Below, one piece after another: positions 7,347 through 15,945 of a stretch of DNA of 27,844 bases. The stretch's first letter is position 1, and every line of letters begins with the position of its first letter. The notes under the pieces were generated by a model, which was not told the DNA's origin, did not search any database, and was given only the letters and a program-made list of their open reading frames with translations. This stretch comes from ANME-2 cluster archaeon (GTDB lineage: Archaea; Halobacteriota; Methanosarcinia; Methanosarcinales; Methanocomedenaceae). Position numbers and translations under genes: made by a program. The DNA is taken from contig JAMJFQ010000008.1 in the NCBI GenBank assembly GCA_023544605.1, positions 1-27,844 on the forward strand, given 5' to 3'.

Positions 7347-8153
7347 GTGGAGGATTTGAGACGCCCGGCAGTAGCAGGCCAGTTCTATCCTGGTACCCAG
7401 AAGCATTTGAAACGCGAACTCAATAGATGTTTTGCTGCAAGTGTGGACCAACCTAAAAACGTCATCGGAGCTGTGGTGCCCCATGCAGGTTATACCTTCT
7501 CAGGACCAACAGCGGCCCATGTGTATAATGCACTACCCCAGGCTGACACCTATGTAATTCTTGGTCCCAACCATACGGGTGTGGGTTCACTGGTGGCAGT
7601 CTCACAGGATACCTGGGAGACACCGCTCGGGGATGTACCTGCAGACAAGGAATTTGCTAAACAACTTGCCGGGGGCATAATCGACCTTGATGAGAACGCG
7701 CATAGGTATGAGCATTCCATCGAAGTGCAGCTACCATTTTTGCAATACCGTTTTTCCCACACGTTCGAGATAGTGCCAATATGTATGGGGATGCAGGACG
7801 AACAGACAGCTATAGATATTGGGAACCAATTGGCTCAGACCATCAAGAAAAGCAACAAAAGGGTGGTTATTATCGCGTCCAGTGATTTCAGCCATTACGT
7901 GCCTGATAGGATCGCGCGGGATACAGATAATTATCTTATTGAATCCATACTTGCTCTGTATGTGGATGACCTCTATGCCCGGTTAGTGGAGAAAAACGCA
8001 TCTGCATGCGGGTACGGCCCCATCACTGCTATGATAGTAGCATCAGCCAAACTGGGTGCCACCAGAGGTACCCTGCTCGATTATTCAACGAGCGGAGATG
8101 TTACTGGAGACACCGATGCTGTTGTGGGCTATGCAGGCATAATTATTGAATAA
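7347..8153 (+). CDS. amrB: MEMO-family protein (AmmeMemoRadiSam system protein B)
   Basis: This 268-residue member of the MEMO family is related in fold to LigB-type extradiol dioxygenases. Visible motifs are RRPAVAGQFYPG at the start, VPHAGYTFSGP (H46), LGPNHTG (H76), EHSIEVQLPFLQ (H123), ASSDFSHY (H183) and CGYGPI (C221). H46, H76 and C221 appear to match the metal-site residues described for human Memo. The function in archaea is unclear; the family often occurs with an AMMECR1 protein and a radical-SAM protein, neither of which is here. The start is ambiguous: GTG 7347, or TTG 7356 which gives MRRPAVAGQF. It lies between rps2 and mevalonate kinase, an order I recall from methanogens. Confidence 0.88.
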   Translation: MEDLRRPAVAGQFYPGTQKHLKRELNRCFAASVDQPKNVIGAVVPHAGYTFSGPTAAHVYNALPQADTYVILGPNHTGVGSLVAVSQDTWETPLGDVPADKEFAKQLAGGIIDLDENAHRYEHSIEVQLPFLQYRFSHTFEIVPICMGMQDEQTAIDIGNQLAQTIKKSNKRVVIIASSDFSHYVPDRIARDTDNYLIESILALYVDDLYARLVEKNASACGYGPITAMIVASAKLGATRGTLLDYSTSGDVTGDTDAVVGYAGIIIE

Positions 8154-8165
8154 CGAGATACTGCT

Positions 8166-9068
8166 ATGACGATGACCACCTGTAGTGCACCGGGTAAGAT
8201 ATATTTCTTTGGCGAACATGCTGTGGTATATGGCGAGCAGGCTACGGCCTGTGCTGTGGATATCCGCACGCAGGTCACCGTACGTCCTGACGTTGAACAT
8301 AGTATTAATTCCAGTTTAGGTATTACTGGACTTGATATGACCAAACATCCATATGTGACCCGATGTATCAGGGAAATGGAACCATTTATTTCTGACGGGG
8401 TCAGGATAGATATTTCATCTGAATTGCCTGTAGGTTCGGGACTGGGGTCATCTGCAGCGGTGACTATTGCCACCCTGTTTGCATTAAGCCTCCAGTTCGA
8501 TACAGGTCATACCCTGGACGAGATCGCGGTAATGGGACATGATATTGAACGAATAGTGCAGGGCGTGGCAAGTCCAACCGATACGTACGTATCCACCATG
8601 GGCGGTGTGATCACGATACCTGCCAGAAAGGGGCTTGCACTGCCTGCCTGTCCCATAGTCATAGGTTATACGGGCAGTTTCTCATCTACCCGGGAACTGG
8701 TAGGAAATGTAGGGATACTCAAGGAAAAATTCCCTGCAATAGTTGAACCGGTTATCAGTACTATTGGCAAACTTTCCATGTATGGCGAAACAGCTATTGA
8801 AAGGCAGGACTATCACGAACTGGGACGCCTTATGGATATCAATCATGGATTGCTGGATACCCTGGGTGTGGGCTCATCTGAACTCTCAAAACTGGTCTGG
8901 GCCAGCCGTCATGCGGGCGCATGGGGTGCCAAGACCACTGGCGCAGGTGGAGGTGGGTGCATGGTAGCTATAACCGACCAGCCAGATGAAGTGGCAGAGG
9001 CCATTGAAATTGCTGGCGGGCAGGCCATGATCACCCGTGCTACACCATATGGAGTGAAAATAGAATGA
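8166..9068 (+). CDS. mvk: Mevalonate kinase
   Basis: It phosphorylates mevalonate with ATP, feeding the archaeal mevalonate pathway to isoprenoid ether lipids. The 300-residue protein shows the three GHMP-kinase motifs: SAPGKIYFFGEHAVVYGE at 7-24, PVGSGLGSSAAVT at 88-100 (the ATP-binding glycine loop) and KTTGAGGGGCMVAI at 256-269. An ATG six bases further in is an alternative start. The last bases overlap the ipk start (ATGA), so the two enzymes are translationally coupled. The neighbouring ipk, fni and idsA belong to the same route. Confidence 0.95.
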   Translation: MTMTTCSAPGKIYFFGEHAVVYGEQATACAVDIRTQVTVRPDVEHSINSSLGITGLDMTKHPYVTRCIREMEPFISDGVRIDISSELPVGSGLGSSAAVTIATLFALSLQFDTGHTLDEIAVMGHDIERIVQGVASPTDTYVSTMGGVITIPARKGLALPACPIVIGYTGSFSSTRELVGNVGILKEKFPAIVEPVISTIGKLSMYGETAIERQDYHELGRLMDINHGLLDTLGVGSSELSKLVWASRHAGAWGAKTTGAGGGGCMVAITDQPDEVAEAIEIAGGQAMITRATPYGVKIE

Positions 9069-9832
9069 ACGGCCTCGTTGTGTTAAAAATAGGTGGCAGC
9101 ATTATCACTGACAAGTCCAGTTCCACACCGAAAAGTCTGGCCGATGCAATTGAGCGTATAGCACAAGAGATTGCCGGGGTAAGTGGTTCACTCATACTAG
9201 TGCACGGCGCCGGTTCCTTCGGGCATCCCCTTGCCAGACAATTCAAGCTTACAGAGCAGTTCGATGTTCAAGGTATAATCGAGACGCACCGCAGCGTTAA
9301 GTCCTTGAACACAATGGTCGTGGATGCCTTAACGTTGTCCGGGGTACCGGCAGTGCCGGTGCATCCCTTAAGCTGTGCTCTGCTTGAGCAGGGGCGTATC
9401 AGGGATATGCAGATGGCTCCCTTAAGGGAGATGGTGCAGCGCGGTCTGGTTCCGGTACTGCATGGTGATGTGGTAATGGATTCAGCACGAGGCGCGGCCA
9501 TCCTGAGCGGTGACCAGTTAGTACCTTATATTGCACAGAAGATGGGAGCAGAACGTATCGGTATCGGTAGCAATATTGATGGAGTGCTTGACAACCAGAG
9601 TAAGACCATACCTGATATTACACCATCCACAGTTGATAGATTACGCGTATACATAAGTGGTTCATCCCATACCGATGTTACCGGTGGTATGCTGGGTAAG
9701 GTACAGGAACTGGTAGAGCTGGCTGATAAGTTCGGCATCAGTAGCCGGATATTCAACGCATCGACACCCGGGAATATCACCAGATTCCTCAAAGGTGAGA
9801 CAATGGGCACACGTATACAAAAGGATAAGTGA
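9065..9832 (+). CDS. ipk: Isopentenyl phosphate kinase
   Basis: IPK converts isopentenyl phosphate to isopentenyl diphosphate, the kinase step of the alternative archaeal mevalonate pathway. The 255-residue amino-acid-kinase fold shows LKIGGSIITDKSS at 7-19 and VHGAGSFGHPLARQF at 46-60, with H54 at the position of the IPK catalytic histidine. It also has GDVVMD, LSGDQLVPYIAQK and GIGSNIDGVLD, and the late TGGMLGKVQE. The histidine motif separates IPK from other amino-acid kinases. The start overlaps the mvk stop by four bases. The missing decarboxylase step must be encoded elsewhere. Confidence 0.95.
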   Translation: MNGLVVLKIGGSIITDKSSSTPKSLADAIERIAQEIAGVSGSLILVHGAGSFGHPLARQFKLTEQFDVQGIIETHRSVKSLNTMVVDALTLSGVPAVPVHPLSCALLEQGRIRDMQMAPLREMVQRGLVPVLHGDVVMDSARGAAILSGDQLVPYIAQKMGAERIGIGSNIDGVLDNQSKTIPDITPSTVDRLRVYISGSSHTDVTGGMLGKVQELVELADKFGISSRIFNASTPGNITRFLKGETMGTRIQKDK

Positions 9833-9857
9833 GTCTTTTACAATTATGGTATAGAAA

Positions 9858-10952
9858 ATGAGTACCTCAAACAGAAAATTAGAACACCTTGAATTATGTG
9901 CCAACCAGGACGTTGAAAGCCACAGGGACGAGCATAATAAAAGACGCACCGGATTTGATGATGTAACGCTGGTGCACAATGCTCTTCCAGACATCAACAT
10001 AAAAGATATCGATACGTCACAGGAATTGCTGGGTCATAAACTGGCATTCCCATTGTTAATAGCTTCCATGACCGGAGGTCATCCCCAAACCAAGAAGGTG
10101 AACGAAGCTCTTGCTCTTGCAGCCCAGGAGATAGGTATCGGTGTAGGTGTAGGCAGCCAGAGGGCCGCACTGGAAGACCCTGGTATGGAGGATTCGTTCA
10201 GGGTGGTAAGGGACTCGGCACCTGATGCATTCGTGTTCGGGAACATGGGTGTGGCACAGTTAAGAGAATATGGGGTGGAGGGTGTTCGCCAGGCAGTCGA
10301 CATGATAGATGCAAATGCTATGGCCATACACCTGAACTTCCTGCAGGAAGCTATCCAGCCTGAAGGTGATACCGATGCTGCAGGCGGGCTTGAGCTTATT
10401 GAAGAGGTCTGTAAAAAACTGAAGACCCCGGTAATAGTGAAAGAGACCGGTGCAGGTATCAGCCATAAAGTGGCCCAGAAACTGTGCAATGCCGGTGTAG
10501 CAGCCATAGATGTGGGTGGTCTGGGAGGTACCAGCTGGGCCGGTGTGGAAGTATACCGGGCACAGAAGAAAGGTGATTCCAGTGGTGAATCACTGGGTAA
10601 CCTGTTCTGGGACTGGGGAATTCCTACAGCTGCAAGCATAATTGAAAGTAAAATATCAGTACCGGTGATTGCCACAGGCGGTATCCGTTCCGGCTTAGAC
10701 ATGGCTAAATCACTGGCAATAGGAGCTAGTGCATGTGCAACCGCACTTCCACTGGTAAGACCAGCAATGAAAGGACCACAGGAAGTAAAAGAGAATTTAG
10801 AACATTTCCTGGCAGAATTCAAAGCCGCTATGTTCCTGACAGGGAGTGCAACTGCTGCAGACCTTATGCAGGCACAAGTTGTCATAACAGGAAGAACGGG
10901 TAGGTATTTGAACGAGCGCGGTTTTGATACTTCCTACTTTGCACGGCGGTAA
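9858..10952 (+). CDS. fni: Isopentenyl-diphosphate delta-isomerase, type 2 (FMN-dependent)
   Basis: This type 2 isomerase interconverts IPP and DMAPP using reduced FMN. The 364 residues form a TIM-barrel flavoprotein. Visible features are RKLEHLELC at the start, HRDEHNKRRTGFDDV, FPLLIASMTGGH at 64-75, VGVGSQRAALED, the glycine-rich phosphate site DVGGLGGTSWAGVE and IATGGIRSGLDMAKSLAIGA. The length is typical. It lies 25 bases after ipk and supplies the allylic starter for the GGPP synthase encoded two genes downstream. Confidence 0.95.
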   Translation: MSTSNRKLEHLELCANQDVESHRDEHNKRRTGFDDVTLVHNALPDINIKDIDTSQELLGHKLAFPLLIASMTGGHPQTKKVNEALALAAQEIGIGVGVGSQRAALEDPGMEDSFRVVRDSAPDAFVFGNMGVAQLREYGVEGVRQAVDMIDANAMAIHLNFLQEAIQPEGDTDAAGGLELIEEVCKKLKTPVIVKETGAGISHKVAQKLCNAGVAAIDVGGLGGTSWAGVEVYRAQKKGDSSGESLGNLFWDWGIPTAASIIESKISVPVIATGGIRSGLDMAKSLAIGASACATALPLVRPAMKGPQEVKENLEHFLAEFKAAMFLTGSATAADLMQAQVVITGRTGRYLNERGFDTSYFARR

Positions 10953-10976
10953 AAACCAATACGAAAAAAAAAACAG

Positions 10977-11002
10977 AAGATAAATATATACTATTAAGGA
11001 GG
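10977..11002 (+). promoter_or_regulatory. TATA-like box and ribosome binding site before RNase J
   Basis: The 61-base gap before RNase J holds an AT-rich box (ATAAATATATA, about 10980-10990) and AAGGAGG at 10996-11002, 11 bases before the ATG. The box is so close to the start codon that a transcript from it would be nearly leaderless and would lose the Shine-Dalgarno. The AT box may therefore be incidental, or both modes may exist. Confidence 0.3.
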
Positions 11003-11013
11003 AAAATTTTACA

Positions 11014-12354
11014 ATGACTGAAATAGGCATTACAGGGGTAGGCGGCTATAACGAAATGGGCCGCAACATGACCGCAATACGAGTTGGTGAAGAGGTCATA
11101 ATAATGGATATGGGACTCCGTCTTGACAGGGTCCAGATACATGAAGATGTGGAAATTGACCGGAAGAATTCCCGGGACCTTATCAATATGGGTGTAATAC
11201 CCGATGACAGGGTGATGAAACAGGTCGGAGGAAAGGTAAAGGCCATCGTGTGTACACACGGACATCTGGATCATATTGGTGCCATACCAAAACTGGCACA
11301 CAGGTATGATGCGCCTATCTTATCCACGCCGTATACATCAGAGCTGATCAAACAGCAGATAAGTAATGAGAAGAAATATCAGGTGAACAACAAGGTCGAG
11401 AAACTATCGACAGGTCAAATGTATGAGGTGACCCCTCACGTGTCAATTGAACTCATAAGGGTTCAACACAGCATCATTGATGCGGCTTTTGCTGCCATAC
11501 ACACGCCTGATGGTATCATCCTGTATGCAAACGATTTCAAGATAGACCGTACACCTACTATAGGTGAGGCTCCTGATTTTGAGCGGCTGCGACAGATAGG
11601 GAAAGAAGGTGTGACCCTAATGATCACGGAAAGTACCAACTCTGACCGTAAGGGAAAGACCCCGTCTGAGAAGATTGCAGCAGATATGGTATCTGATGTA
11701 CTGTTGGGTACCGAGGAGGCCAAATCAGGAGTGATCGTTACTACATTCTCATCCCATATTGCCAGGATAAAGTCCATCATTGATGCTGCAGTTGAGATGG
11801 GACGCATCCCTGTGTTGCTGGGACGTTCAATGGAGAAGTATGTGGGTACAGCCGAGAAGATGGGATTTTTGAAATTCCCTGAAAACCTTGAGATATACGG
11901 CCACCGGAAATCTATTGATAAGGCTTTAAAACGTATTAATGATAAAGGCAAGGACAAATATTTGCCCATTGTCACAGGTCACCAGGGCGAGCCCGGTTCC
12001 ATACTACCCAGGATAGCTTCAAATGGTTCAGATTACAAGATAGAAAAGGGTGACAAGGTGGTATTTTCGGCTAACGTGATACCCAACCCCTTAACCCGGG
12101 CGAACCGGTATTCGCTTGAGACGAAACTGGGTATGAAGGGGGCACGGATATATGACAATGTGCATGTTTCCGGTCATGCGTACAAAGAAGACCACTGGGA
12201 ATTGCTCAGGTTGATCAATCCGGAACACGTTATACCTGCACATGGAAATATTGAGATGCATAGTAATTATATGGAAATGGCCGAGGATGCAGGATACGTT
12301 TTCGGTGAGAATGTCCATATTATGCGCAATGGTGAAGAGATACTTGTGGAATAA
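11014..12354 (+). CDS. Archaeal ribonuclease J (beta-CASP metallo-beta-lactamase)
   Basis: This 446-residue metallo-beta-lactamase/beta-CASP RNase is of the RNase J group; archaeal members act as 5'-3' exonucleases in RNA decay. The N-terminal part has GVGGYNEMGRNMTAI and the metal-binding THGHLDHIGAIPKL (H82, H84, D86, H87). ILYANDFKID supplies another ligand. The beta-CASP part has GHQGEPGSILPRIA and ends with HVSGHAYKEDHW and HVIPAHGN. There is no N-terminal KH domain as in archaeal CPSF-type enzymes, so RNase J is preferred over aCPSF1/2. It sits between two isoprenoid genes, an order conserved in related archaea as far as I recall. Confidence 0.92.
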   Translation: MTEIGITGVGGYNEMGRNMTAIRVGEEVIIMDMGLRLDRVQIHEDVEIDRKNSRDLINMGVIPDDRVMKQVGGKVKAIVCTHGHLDHIGAIPKLAHRYDAPILSTPYTSELIKQQISNEKKYQVNNKVEKLSTGQMYEVTPHVSIELIRVQHSIIDAAFAAIHTPDGIILYANDFKIDRTPTIGEAPDFERLRQIGKEGVTLMITESTNSDRKGKTPSEKIAADMVSDVLLGTEEAKSGVIVTTFSSHIARIKSIIDAAVEMGRIPVLLGRSMEKYVGTAEKMGFLKFPENLEIYGHRKSIDKALKRINDKGKDKYLPIVTGHQGEPGSILPRIASNGSDYKIEKGDKVVFSANVIPNPLTRANRYSLETKLGMKGARIYDNVHVSGHAYKEDHWELLRLINPEHVIPAHGNIEMHSNYMEMAEDAGYVFGENVHIMRNGEEILVE

Positions 12355-12377
12355 ATGTACATTGATAGGGGATTTAT

Positions 12378-13343
12378 ATGGATCTGCTTAACGAAATAAA
12401 GACGAGAGGAACTATGGTGGACGGGGCCATCCAGAACCTGATGCCTATTGGGGAGCCTGATGAACTCTACCGGGCCATGCGATACCTTTTTGATGCAGGC
12501 GGAAAACGGCTGCGGCCCGCGGCTCTTATTCTTTCAACTGAAGCCGTAGGCGGAAATCCGCAGGATGTTATCCCTGCAGCTACCGCTGTTGAACTGGTCC
12601 ATAACTTCACCCTTATCCATGACGATATTATGGATGCGGACAACCTCAGGCGGGGTCTGCCTGCTGTTCACGTGAAATGGGGTATTTCAGGTGCCATACT
12701 GGCAGGTGATACATTGTATTCAAAATCGTTCCACATCCTCAGCAAGACAAATGCTGATGCGGAGAGGATGGTGGAGTGCCTGACCCTGATGTCCATAACC
12801 TGTACGGAAATATGTGAAGGACAATGGACAGATATTAGTTTTGAGAAACGCAACGACGTATCTGAAGCCGAGTACATGGAAATGGTGAAAAAGAAGACTG
12901 CTATACTGTATGCGGCATCCTGTAAGATGGGGGCCATTCTCGGCAGCGGTACTCCTGCGCAAGCCCAGGCACTATGGGATTTTGGACGTTTGACCGGCGT
13001 GGGTTTCCAGATATATGATGATGTACTGGATCTTGTTACACCGGAAGATGTACTGGGAAAGATCAGGGGAAGTGACCTGATGGAAGGCAAGCAGACCTTG
13101 ATCGCCATCCACGCCAGGGATAGTAATGTGAAACTGGATGTGTTCGGCAAGAGAGATGCTGCAAGAGAGGAGATAGATGACGCCCTCAAGATGCTGGAAG
13201 ATTCAGGTTCTATTGACTATGCCCGGACCACTGCCCATAATTTTGTGGCCGAAGGTAAGGCAAAACTTTCCATCCTGCCTGAGAGTAAGGCAAAAGATAT
13301 ACTGCTGGCGCTGGCAGATTATATGATCGAACGCAAATTCTGA
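12378..13343 (+). CDS. idsA: Geranylgeranyl/farnesyl diphosphate synthase (polyprenyl synthetase)
   Basis: It condenses IPP with allylic diphosphates to make the C15/C20 chains of archaeal membrane lipids. The 321 residues carry GGKRLRPAALILS at 41-53, the first aspartate-rich motif DDIMD at 82-86 and the second, DDVLD, at 214-218. F77 is five residues before the first motif. Phenylalanine there limits the chain to about C20 in the Sulfolobus enzyme, so GGPP is the likely product. It follows RNase J by 23 bases and completes the lipid-precursor cluster with mvk, ipk and fni. Confidence 0.94.
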   Translation: MDLLNEIKTRGTMVDGAIQNLMPIGEPDELYRAMRYLFDAGGKRLRPAALILSTEAVGGNPQDVIPAATAVELVHNFTLIHDDIMDADNLRRGLPAVHVKWGISGAILAGDTLYSKSFHILSKTNADAERMVECLTLMSITCTEICEGQWTDISFEKRNDVSEAEYMEMVKKKTAILYAASCKMGAILGSGTPAQAQALWDFGRLTGVGFQIYDDVLDLVTPEDVLGKIRGSDLMEGKQTLIAIHARDSNVKLDVFGKRDAAREEIDDALKMLEDSGSIDYARTTAHNFVAEGKAKLSILPESKAKDILLALADYMIERKF

Positions 13344-13381
13344 TAACCAGATCTCTTGCTCTAATAATTATTTTAGATACC

Positions 13382-15511
13382 ATGACCGAACAATGCAGTA
13401 CATGCGGAGGCACCGGGATTGTTGAGACCTCACAGCAGGAATGTCCTGATTGTAAAGGTTCAGGGAAGCCAAAGAGTCTTGACCTGACCAGGATGAGCGA
13501 GAAAGACCTGGGAAGCCTGCTGGAAGGGGTGTCCAGATGCCAGAGATGTGAAGGTTCCGGTACCATCACAATAGAGCAAAAATGTGAGGTTTGCGGTGGC
13601 AGGGGAGAGATGGTAACCTGCCGGGTATGTGGTAAATCTCTTGAAGCTGATATTGATGGGGATTTGTGTGTTTCATGTGCAAAGAAACCGCTGGTACAGA
13701 AACTGAGTCCCGCCTGCGATACCTCAGACCTGGAGATAGGTATGACCTACGAAGGTGAGGTGGACAGCCTGGCCAATTTCGGTGCCTTCGTGAACCTGAA
13801 CCCACGTACTCGTGGTCTTGCTCACCAGAAACACCTGACCAGAACCCCTGAAGTGGGAGAAACGATCTTTGTACAGGTAAAGAGCATCGCATCCAATGGG
13901 AACATAGACCTTGAACCGGTGAGCCTTAACGAGTACCAGCTCATCCAGGTTGAGAAGAATATTCCGCGCACCCAGATATCAGCCCTTCGCGACCATATCA
14001 GTAAACTGGTGCATATCTCTGGTGAGGTCATCCAGATAAAACAGACCGGCGGCCCGACCATATTCACGGTGGCTGACGAGACCGGGACCGTGCCCTGTGC
14101 GGCGTTCGAGAAGGCTGGGCAGCGCTCATACCCTGAAATCGAATCTGATATGATAGTGCGCGTGGTGGGTGAACTCAATACCAGGAACAATGAACTGCAG
14201 ATCGAGATACGTGAAATAAAGCAGATGTGGGGTGCAGATTCAACTGCCATCAGGGAGGAGATAGAGAATGCCCTGGATAAACGCTCCGAGCCCCATGATA
14301 TAGAATTTCTTGTAGAGAGCCCAATACTTGAAGCGTTGAAGCCTAAGATGCGACAGGTTGCCAAGGAGATACGCAAGGCTATATTCCATTCAAGGCCTAT
14401 CGTGCTGCGCCATCATGCAGATGCTGATGGTATCACTTCAGCCATTGCCATTGAGAAAGCGGTGTTACCGCTCATAAAGGAAGTGGGCGGGTCTGATGCC
14501 GGATATCATTTTTACCGGCGTTCACCTAGTAAGGCGCCGTTCTATGAGATGGTGGATATTACCAGGGACATATCCTTTGCATGGGACGATAATGCCAGGC
14601 ACGGTCAGAAGATGCCGCTGGTGCTGTTGATGGATAATGGCTCCACAGAGGAGGACGTGCCAGCCATGCTGCAGGCTAAGGTGTATGGTATGGATATGGT
14701 TGTGGTAGACCATCATCATCCCGATGAAATTGTCGACCAGTACCTGCTGGCCCATGTGAACCCGGCCCACATGGGTGGTGATTTCGGCATAACCACGGGC
14801 ATGCTGGGTACAGAGATCGCCAGGATGATAAATCCTGATGTTAGTGAGGAGATAAGCCACCTTCCAGCGGTTTCGGCAGTTGGTGACCGTTCACAAGCGC
14901 CAGAGGCTGCTAAGTATATTGAACTGGCTGCACCGCGTTACAGTTTGAGCGATTTGAAGGATATGGCTTTGGCACTGGATTATGAGGCGTTCTGGTTGCG
15001 GTTCAGTGAGGGCAGGGGTATTACCTATGACATTTTGAATATAGGTAATCTGAAGAGGCATAGGGAATTGGTGCCGCTATTGGTGAAACAGGCCAACGAG
15101 GCTATCAATACCCAACTGGAGGCATCGCTACCGTCTGTGAAATCACAAGAGTTGCCGAACGGGGCACTGCTGCATGTACTGGATGTGGAGAATTTTGCAC
15201 ATAAGTTCACGTTCCCTCCACCTGGCAAGACCAGTGGTGAGGTACATGATACGTTGTGTCATAAGTATCCTGATAAGGCAATTGTAACACTGGGCTATGG
15301 CCCGGATTTTGTTGTGCTTCGCAGCAGGGGTGTGCTTATGAATATCCCGCAAATGGTGCGGGAATTGCATGAGGAGATACCTGAGGGCAGCATTAACGGC
15401 GGCGGGCACCTGGTCGTGGGGAGTATCAAGTTCGTAGGTGGGCTGCGCAAGGAAGTGCTGGCGAAGCTTGCTGAGAAGATCGGGCGGGTTGAAGTAGAAC
15501 ACCAACCTTAA
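13382..15511 (+). CDS. DHH-family (RecJ-like) phosphoesterase with DnaJ-type zinc fingers, S1 and OB domains
   Basis: This large 709-residue multi-domain protein starts with four CxxCxGxG repeats as in DnaJ (residues 5-12, 21-28, 53-60, 69-76) and a further CxxC pair (80-83, 96-99). An S1-like domain (about 118-180, MTYEGEVDSLANFGAFVNL) and an OB-fold-like region (about 200-285) follow. The DHH phosphoesterase has HADADG at 345-350 and DHH at 443-445, and ends with a DHHA1 domain bearing GGGH at 673-676. All catalytic motifs are present, so it should hydrolyse phosphodiesters, probably as a nucleic-acid exonuclease like archaeal RecJ/GAN relatives. The substrate is unproven. It follows idsA by 38 bases. 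Confidence 0.88.
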   Translation: MTEQCSTCGGTGIVETSQQECPDCKGSGKPKSLDLTRMSEKDLGSLLEGVSRCQRCEGSGTITIEQKCEVCGGRGEMVTCRVCGKSLEADIDGDLCVSCAKKPLVQKLSPACDTSDLEIGMTYEGEVDSLANFGAFVNLNPRTRGLAHQKHLTRTPEVGETIFVQVKSIASNGNIDLEPVSLNEYQLIQVEKNIPRTQISALRDHISKLVHISGEVIQIKQTGGPTIFTVADETGTVPCAAFEKAGQRSYPEIESDMIVRVVGELNTRNNELQIEIREIKQMWGADSTAIREEIENALDKRSEPHDIEFLVESPILEALKPKMRQVAKEIRKAIFHSRPIVLRHHADADGITSAIAIEKAVLPLIKEVGGSDAGYHFYRRSPSKAPFYEMVDITRDISFAWDDNARHGQKMPLVLLMDNGSTEEDVPAMLQAKVYGMDMVVVDHHHPDEIVDQYLLAHVNPAHMGGDFGITTGMLGTEIARMINPDVSEEISHLPAVSAVGDRSQAPEAAKYIELAAPRYSLSDLKDMALALDYEAFWLRFSEGRGITYDILNIGNLKRHRELVPLLVKQANEAINTQLEASLPSVKSQELPNGALLHVLDVENFAHKFTFPPPGKTSGEVHDTLCHKYPDKAIVTLGYGPDFVVLRSRGVLMNIPQMVRELHEEIPEGSINGGGHLVVGSIKFVGGLRKEVLAKLAEKIGRVEVEHQP

Positions 15512-15549
15512 ATTAATATAATCCAATCACACTTCAAGGAGTGACCCAC

Positions 15550-15897
15550 ATGAAGGACATTGATCTTGAACCAAGAACAAGCATACCTGCATCAAAACCT
15601 CTCGACCTGGCCAACTCCATAGAATACTCAACAGATTCAGTGGTCAGCCGTACCCTTATTGAGAACAAAGCAGGCACCATCACTTTATTTGCCTTTGATG
15701 CGGGCCAGGGGCTCAGTGAACATTCGGCCCCTTTTGATGCAGTAGTGGAAGTACTGGACGGAGAGGTCGAACTCACTATCGGTGGCGAGAAAGTACATGC
15801 AGCTTCCGGCCAGATGGTGGTAATGCCGGCAAATGTTCCCCATGCCCTGCAGGCAAGGCAGCGGTTCAAGATGCTGCTGACCATGCTGCGGGCATGA
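15550..15897 (+). CDS. Small cupin-domain protein
   Basis: This 115-residue single-domain cupin has motif 1 around residues 51-72 (GQGLSEHSAPFDAVVEVLDGE) and motif 2 around 87-98 (GQMVVMPANVPH). H58, E67 and H98 are possible metal ligands; the second histidine of the usual HxH is replaced by Ala (A60), so metal binding may be weaker or changed. The open frame begins at a GTG that is part of the AAGGAG ribosome binding site (15536-15541), so the ATG at 15550 is chosen. The ligand is unknown. It ends 48 bases before the convergent ATPase gene. Confidence 0.85.
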   Translation: MKDIDLEPRTSIPASKPLDLANSIEYSTDSVVSRTLIENKAGTITLFAFDAGQGLSEHSAPFDAVVEVLDGEVELTIGGEKVHAASGQMVVMPANVPHALQARQRFKMLLTMLRA

Positions 15898-15945
15898 CCA
15901 TAAGTATGCTTTTATCCATTTCGACATACTTCCTACACACACGGA

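Noticed and set aside
10079..10885. 268-codon open frame antisense to the type 2 IPP isomerase
   Set aside because: It lies fully within a clear gene, is serine/proline-rich and low in complexity in the way antisense frames are, and matches no family.
13822..14376. 184-codon open frame antisense to the DHH gene
   Set aside because: It is a shadow of the high-confidence plus-strand gene, with no recognisable domain and no supported start.
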